NCBI GenBank assembly: GCA_002325645.1
Contig: DCSN01000067.1
Coordinates: forward strand, 23,583-31,681
Length of the DNA: 8,099 nt
Direction: 5' to 3'
DNA from: Pseudanabaena sp. UBA1465
GTDB lineage: Bacteria; Cyanobacteriota; Cyanobacteriia; Pseudanabaenales; Pseudanabaenaceae
In this document: positions 5,471-8,099 of the stretch, in pieces
How the letters are laid out: every line of letters begins with the position of its first letter
Numbering within the stretch: the stretch's first letter is position 1
Position numbers and translations under genes: made by a program
Notes under the pieces: generated by a model
Seen by the model: the letters and a program-made list of their open reading frames with translations, nothing else
Database searches by the model: none
What the model was told of the DNA's origin: nothing

Positions 5471-5947
5471 ATGGATCATCGGCTGCATCATCGGCATATT
5501 CGCTTTAGCGATCGCCACGAAGAAGTCGATTTAGAGCAACTGCAAGAATTATTAAAAATTGGGGCGTTTTGGGCAAACGAAAGAACTGTAGATGGTTTAG
5601 CGATCGCCCTTTCTAACTCCAAACCAGTCGTGACTGTATGGGATGGCGATCGCCTGATCGGACATGCTCGCGCCACCAGTGACGGAATTTATCGAGCAAC
5701 AATTTGGGATGTAGTCATCGCTCCAGATTATCGAGGCGCAGGGCTAGGCAGGAAATTAGTACAAACAGTGTTAGCCCATCCGAATATTTGTGACGTTGAG
5801 CGGGTTTATTTAATGACTACCCATCGACAAAAATTTTATGAGCAGATTGGCTTCCAGCAAAATTCTTCAAATACTTTAGTTTTATTTAATAAAGTGGGCG
5901 ATCGCAACCTTACCACTGCTGAACTAGCACAAACTCAAACTTCTTAA
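5471..5947 (+). CDS. GNAT N-acetyltransferase, Ycf52/NSI-like
   Basis: Transfers an acetyl group from acetyl-CoA to an amine; the substrate cannot be read from the sequence. The 158 residues show the GNAT fold: WDGDRLIGHARATSDG (57-72) as the central strands, then TIWDVVIAPDYRGAGLGRKLV (77-97), with Arg88-Gly-Ala-Gly-Leu-Gly93 as the acetyl-CoA pyrophosphate loop. A C-terminal FYEQIGF (122-128) is typical of motif B. The SDG.YRATIWDVV stretch resembles cyanobacterial/red-algal plastid Ycf52 and the plant chloroplast GNAT NSI, which acetylates plastid proteins. The N-terminus is His-rich (five His in the first 16 residues). ATG at 5471 is preceded by GGGAAG (5457-5462). It has its own promoter and terminator, so appears monocistronic. 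Confidence 0.9.
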   Translation: MDHRLHHRHIRFSDRHEEVDLEQLQELLKIGAFWANERTVDGLAIALSNSKPVVTVWDGDRLIGHARATSDGIYRATIWDVVIAPDYRGAGLGRKLVQTVLAHPNICDVERVYLMTTHRQKFYEQIGFQQNSSNTLVLFNKVGDRNLTTAELAQTQTS

Positions 5948-5948
5948 C

Positions 5949-5985
5949 AAGCTGTGGCGCAAGCTGAGCTTGCGCCACAGCTTTT
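5949..5985 (+). terminator. Terminator of the GNAT gene
   Basis: A perfect 35-bp palindrome (17-bp arms 5949-5965 and 5967-5983, centre G5966) begins one base after the TAA and is followed by TT. Very stable, with a weak T-tail. Confidence 0.75.
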
Positions 5986-6000
5986 AGGCTTAGTCTTGTT

Positions 6001-6034
6001 AACACCAGAAGCGCCGCTACTCGCTTCTGGTGTT
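6001..6034. repeat. Second hairpin between the GNAT gene and phoU
   Basis: AACACCAGAAGCG (6001-6013) pairs perfectly with 6022-6034 around an 8-base loop CCGCTACT. It has no long T-run. Together with the hairpin at 5949-5983 it forms a tandem pair, as also seen after desC. Confidence 0.7.
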
Positions 6035-6040
6035 GTCAAT

Positions 6041-6056
6041 AGTATTTGCAAATACT
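6041..6056. promoter_or_regulatory. Perfect 16-bp palindrome upstream of phoU
   Basis: AGTATTTGCAAATACT is fully self-complementary with no central spacer, 84 bp before the phoU start. It is too AT-rich to be a terminator and suits a dimeric regulator. No regulator is identified. Confidence 0.5.
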
Positions 6057-6073
6057 GCCAAAACTAAGAACCT

Positions 6074-6097
6074 ATGTAACGATGTAATATATATGTG
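6074..6097 (+). promoter_or_regulatory. Eight-base tandem repeats in the phoU leader
   Basis: ATGTAACG, ATGTAATA and TATGTGAA follow one another at 8-bp steps. Pho boxes in cyanobacteria are also 8-bp direct repeats, but their usual core TTAACC is absent, so the link is only suggestive. An AT-rich TATACATTAT (6101-6110) downstream may hold the -10. Confidence 0.25.
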
Positions 6098-6140
6098 AAA
6101 TATACATTATTTTTTATCCCATTTAATTTCGTGGGAGTCC

Positions 6141-6812
6141 ATGGTCGAAACATCATATCAAGCACAGAAAAGGACAAGAAGTGAATTTGAACGTCAACTT
6201 CATCGCCTAGAACAGGATTCTTTGCGAATGGGGGCTCTTGTGGAAAATTCCTTTCTTTTAGCTCATGCGGCTTTGTTTGAGCGCAATCTGGAAGCCGCCA
6301 TCCGTATTGATCCTCAAGACAAGCAAATTGACGCAATCTATCGCCAAATTGAAATAGATTGCATCAGTTTAATTGCCCTACAGTCACCAGTCGCCCGCGA
6401 TCTTAGATTATTGAGTGCTTTGATGCAATTAATTCGTGATATCGAACGTATAGGAGATTATGCTGAAAACCTTGGTGATATTGCCATCAAGCTTTTTCCC
6501 TATGCGCCATCACCTTATTTAGCAGAACTAGAAGTGATGTCTAATCGCTGCCGAGCCATGCTTGCCATGAGTTTAGAGGCATTAGCCAACCTTGACGAAA
6601 ATATCGGGCTGCAAATCAAGGCGAAGGATGATGCCGTTGACTATGACTATCAGCACATCTATAATCTCCTCGCCTCTCAAAGATCATTTGGCGAACCCAT
6701 GGAACCTGTAATGCTTATGGTGTTAGCAATTCATCACTTAGAGCGTATGGCAGATCATGCAACTAATGTGGGTCTACGAGTCGCCTATATTGTCACGGGT
6801 AAACTTGGTTAA
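6141..6812 (+). CDS. phoU: PhoU phosphate-signalling regulator
   Basis: PhoU couples the PstSCAB phosphate transporter to the PhoR/SphS sensor kinase and keeps the Pho response off when phosphate is ample. It is a soluble protein of two similar three-helix bundles; 223 residues is the usual length. Both metal-binding signatures are visible: RDIERIGDYAEN (99-110) in the first half and HHLERMADHATN (198-209) in the second, each with the E..xD pattern. The N-terminal FERQL..LEQDSLRMG (16-31) is also characteristic. ATG 6141 has GGGAG (6133-6137) only 3 bases upstream, an unusually tight spacing. No pst or pho kinase gene is adjacent, so phoU stands alone with its own leader and terminator. Confidence 0.95.
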   Translation: MVETSYQAQKRTRSEFERQLHRLEQDSLRMGALVENSFLLAHAALFERNLEAAIRIDPQDKQIDAIYRQIEIDCISLIALQSPVARDLRLLSALMQLIRDIERIGDYAENLGDIAIKLFPYAPSPYLAELEVMSNRCRAMLAMSLEALANLDENIGLQIKAKDDAVDYDYQHIYNLLASQRSFGEPMEPVMLMVLAIHHLERMADHATNVGLRVAYIVTGKLG

Positions 6813-6845
6813 CTGAGAGATTGTGCTTTGCACAATCTCTCAGTT
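6811..6845 (+). terminator. Terminator of phoU
   Basis: A perfect 16-bp stem (6811-6826 with 6830-6845) with a TTT loop, followed by TATTT. The last two bases of the phoU stop codon (TAA, 6810-6812) form the foot of the stem. Confidence 0.8.
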
Positions 6846-6884
6846 TATTTAGATCTATTTAGAGCGCAAAGGGCTATAGCAGGG

Positions 6885-6895
6885 TAATCTAGAAT
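6885..6895 (+). promoter_or_regulatory. Weak -10 candidates for the Nit1-type gene
   Basis: TAATCT (6885-6890) and TAGAAT (6890-6895) are both acceptable -10 hexamers, but neither has a good -35 at the right distance. The gene probably starts transcription here because a strong terminator lies just upstream. Confidence 0.25.
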
Positions 6896-6945
6896 AAGTG
6901 CTTCACAGCACATTTGAATTATGTGGGAAAGTTTTAAGGATTGAA

Positions 6946-7782
6946 ATGAAGTCATATTTGGCGGCTGCCGTACAAATGACCAGTGTCTCGGATGTAGACA
7001 AAAATCTTGCTCAAGCAGAAGATTTGATCCAACTGGCTGTAAATCGAGGTGCAGAATTAGTTTGTCTGCCTGAGAATTTTTCGTTTTTAGGAGATGAAAG
7101 TGAAAAGATCAAAATTTCCACAGAAATTGCCGAAAAGAGCGAAAAGTTTTTAATTACGATCGCGCAACGCTATCAGATCTTGCTACTCGGTGGTGGATTT
7201 CCAGTACCTGCCAATGCTGACAATGGCAATGCAGGTAAGATGTATAACACCGCTTTGCTGATCGGGCGCGAAGGCGAAGAACTGGCGCGTTATCGCAAGA
7301 TGCACCTTTTTGATGTGAATCTTCCCGACGGGAATATCTATCATGAGTCAGCGACCATTCTGGCTGGGCATGAGCTACCACCTGTATATGCGTCTGATAA
7401 ATATGGCAACTTGGGCTTATCGGTGTGCTACGACGTGAGGTTCCCAGAGCTTTATCGGCATTTATCTCAGAAGGGCGCAAATGTCATGTTTGTTCCTGCC
7501 GCCTTTACTGCTTTTACAGGTAAGGATCATTGGCAAGTGTTATTGCAAGCTAGGGCGATCGAAAATACGAGTTACATCATTGCCCCTGCACAGGTGGGAA
7601 TGCATACGCCGCGCCGTCAGTCCCATGGTCATGCGATGATCATCGATCCTTGGGGGCTTGTTCTTGCTGATGCAGGCGATCGCATTGGTGTGGCGATCGC
7701 GGAAATTCAACCCTCTCGCATTGAGCAAATTCGCCGCCAGATGCCATCTTTACAACATCGCACTTTTTCCTGTTCTTCCTAA
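6946..7782 (+). CDS. Nitrilase-superfamily amidohydrolase, Nit1/deaminated-glutathione amidase type
   Basis: Hydrolyses a C-N bond through a Glu-Lys-Cys triad; Nit1-type members repair deaminated glutathione in the cytosol. The 278 residues carry Glu43 (LPENF, 41-45), Lys118 (YRKMHLFDV, 116-124) and Cys161 (SVCYDVRFPELYR, 159-171). The C-terminal R.MPSLQHR (264-272) and the HLFDV sequence are typical of the Nit1 branch rather than true nitrilases or beta-ureidopropionases. I chose ATG 6946 because AAGGA (6936-6940) sits 5 bases upstream and the protein then begins MKSYLAAAVQM, as the family does; an in-frame GTG at 6898 would add 16 unrelated residues. Substrate assignment is by family resemblance. 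No glutathione gene lies nearby. Confidence 0.9.
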   Translation: MKSYLAAAVQMTSVSDVDKNLAQAEDLIQLAVNRGAELVCLPENFSFLGDESEKIKISTEIAEKSEKFLITIAQRYQILLLGGGFPVPANADNGNAGKMYNTALLIGREGEELARYRKMHLFDVNLPDGNIYHESATILAGHELPPVYASDKYGNLGLSVCYDVRFPELYRHLSQKGANVMFVPAAFTAFTGKDHWQVLLQARAIENTSYIIAPAQVGMHTPRRQSHGHAMIIDPWGLVLADAGDRIGVAIAEIQPSRIEQIRRQMPSLQHRTFSCSS

Positions 7783-7794
7783 GAACCCCCTAAC

Positions 7795-7839
7795 CCAACG
7801 GAATAAAGACGGCGCAGAGCGCCGTCTTTATTCCGTTGG
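7795..7839 (+). terminator. Long perfect terminator hairpin
   Basis: Perfect 21-bp arms (7795-7815 and 7819-7839) with an AGA loop, starting 12 bp after the stop codon and followed by ATTTTA. This is the longest perfect stem in the window. Confidence 0.85.
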
Positions 7840-7902
7840 ATTTTATGTACTAACACAAGCGACGACAGCTATACTAAAATTATAAATAATCGGCTTTGTC
7901 TG

Positions 7903-7936
7903 ATTACCATTCTGGTTATCATTGTGATTATCAGAA
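7903..7936. promoter_or_regulatory. Hexamer array resembling a Fur site
   Basis: Five consecutive six-base units on the plus strand each begin ATT or GTT, including GTTATC (7915-7920) and ATTATC (7927-7932). On the other strand the core reads GATAAT-CACAAT-GATAAC, close to the GATAAT-type hexamers of Fur boxes. The same bases include an imperfect inverted repeat, TTCTGGTTATCA (7910-7921) with TGATTATCAGAA (7925-7936). The regulated gene would lie outside the window to the right. No such gene is seen, so the call is tentative. Confidence 0.35.
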
Positions 7937-8021
7937 TTATTGCAACTTTAAAGCAATTGCTAAGATTAAACTTTAACACTAGACAAATTTGAGTATTGAG
8001 CCGCGATCGCTATAGCGCATA

Positions 8022-8056
8022 GGTTTGTTTTCCCACCAAATGCGGGAAAACAAACC
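8022..8056. repeat. Terminal hairpin
   Basis: GGTTTGTTTTCCC (8022-8034) pairs perfectly with 8044-8056 around a nine-base loop. No T-run follows on either strand. It could be the 3' hairpin of a gene entering from the right or a leader structure. Confidence 0.65.
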
Positions 8057-8099
8057 CGTACTTCACTAAGTTGAAAAACGCCATATACGCTATATATTT

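Larger units (their letters stand above)
7783..8099. other. 317-bp intergenic end region
   Basis: Contains the terminator of the amidohydrolase gene (7795-7839), an AT-rich stretch with a hexamer array (7903-7932), a HIP1 site (about 8003) and a hairpin (8022-8056). I see no gene here; a frame over 7658-7885 is a shadow of the amidohydrolase that runs out into the terminator. Confidence 0.6.

Noticed and set aside
6064..6336. 90-codon minus-strand frame over the phoU start
   Set aside because: Antisense to phoU and its leader; translation resembles no family and begins in a non-coding AT-rich region.
6898..6945. Upstream GTG extension of the amidohydrolase
   Set aside because: No ribosome site for it, whereas ATG 6946 has AAGGA at 5 bases and gives the family-typical N-terminus.
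7154..7480. 108-codon minus-strand frame
   Set aside because: Lies wholly antisense to the amidohydrolase, whose catalytic Lys and Cys are in this interval; no recognisable protein features.
1..8099. CRISPR array, tRNA, rRNA or intact transposase
   Set aside because: No regularly spaced repeats, cloverleaf or transposase motifs were found on either strand; the abundant GCGATCGC is HIP1.

Overview
This is a stretch of cyanobacterial chromosome. The octamer GCGATCGC (HIP1), typical of cyanobacterial genomes, occurs at least 15 times, and the gene set fits: cyanophycinase, a DUF4327 small protein, an acyl-lipid desaturase of the DesC type and a Ycf52-like acetyltransferase. Moderate GC, long perfect palindromes after most genes and gene order by unrelated function suggest a filamentous or Pseudanabaena-like lineage, but that placement is inference only.

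Layout: 1-207 is AT-rich non-coding DNA. A 73-residue DUF4327 gene (208-429) is followed by cyanophycinase (598-1536), which converges on a stomatin-like SPFH protein (1568-2536, minus). One symmetric terminator between them contains both stop codons. Next comes about 500 bp with no standard gene (2537-3041). It is bounded by a 32-35 bp inverted repeat and holds two overlapping protein-like minus frames without normal starts, plus a possible 26-residue membrane peptide. A TetR-type regulator (minus) is divergent from a delta-9 desaturase (plus). Their shared 110-125 bp promoter region carries two copies of one 17-bp palindrome. Then follow a GNAT acetyltransferase, a stand-alone PhoU and a Nit1-type amidohydrolase, each its own unit closed by a strong hairpin. 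The last 317 bp hold a terminator, a hexamer array resembling a Fur site and another hairpin.

The most unusual object is the regulator at 3042-4271/4301. An ordinary TetR repressor is continued by a domain that aligns with the catalytic part of tyrosine recombinases, but with the first arginine and two histidines of the active site replaced. With the twin operators and the divergent desaturase it looks like a self-contained lipid-desaturation control module whose regulator has recruited a decayed integrase domain.

There are no rRNA or tRNA genes, CRISPR arrays or recognisable intact insertion sequences. Nearly all genes are monocistronic, so no long operon can be inferred.
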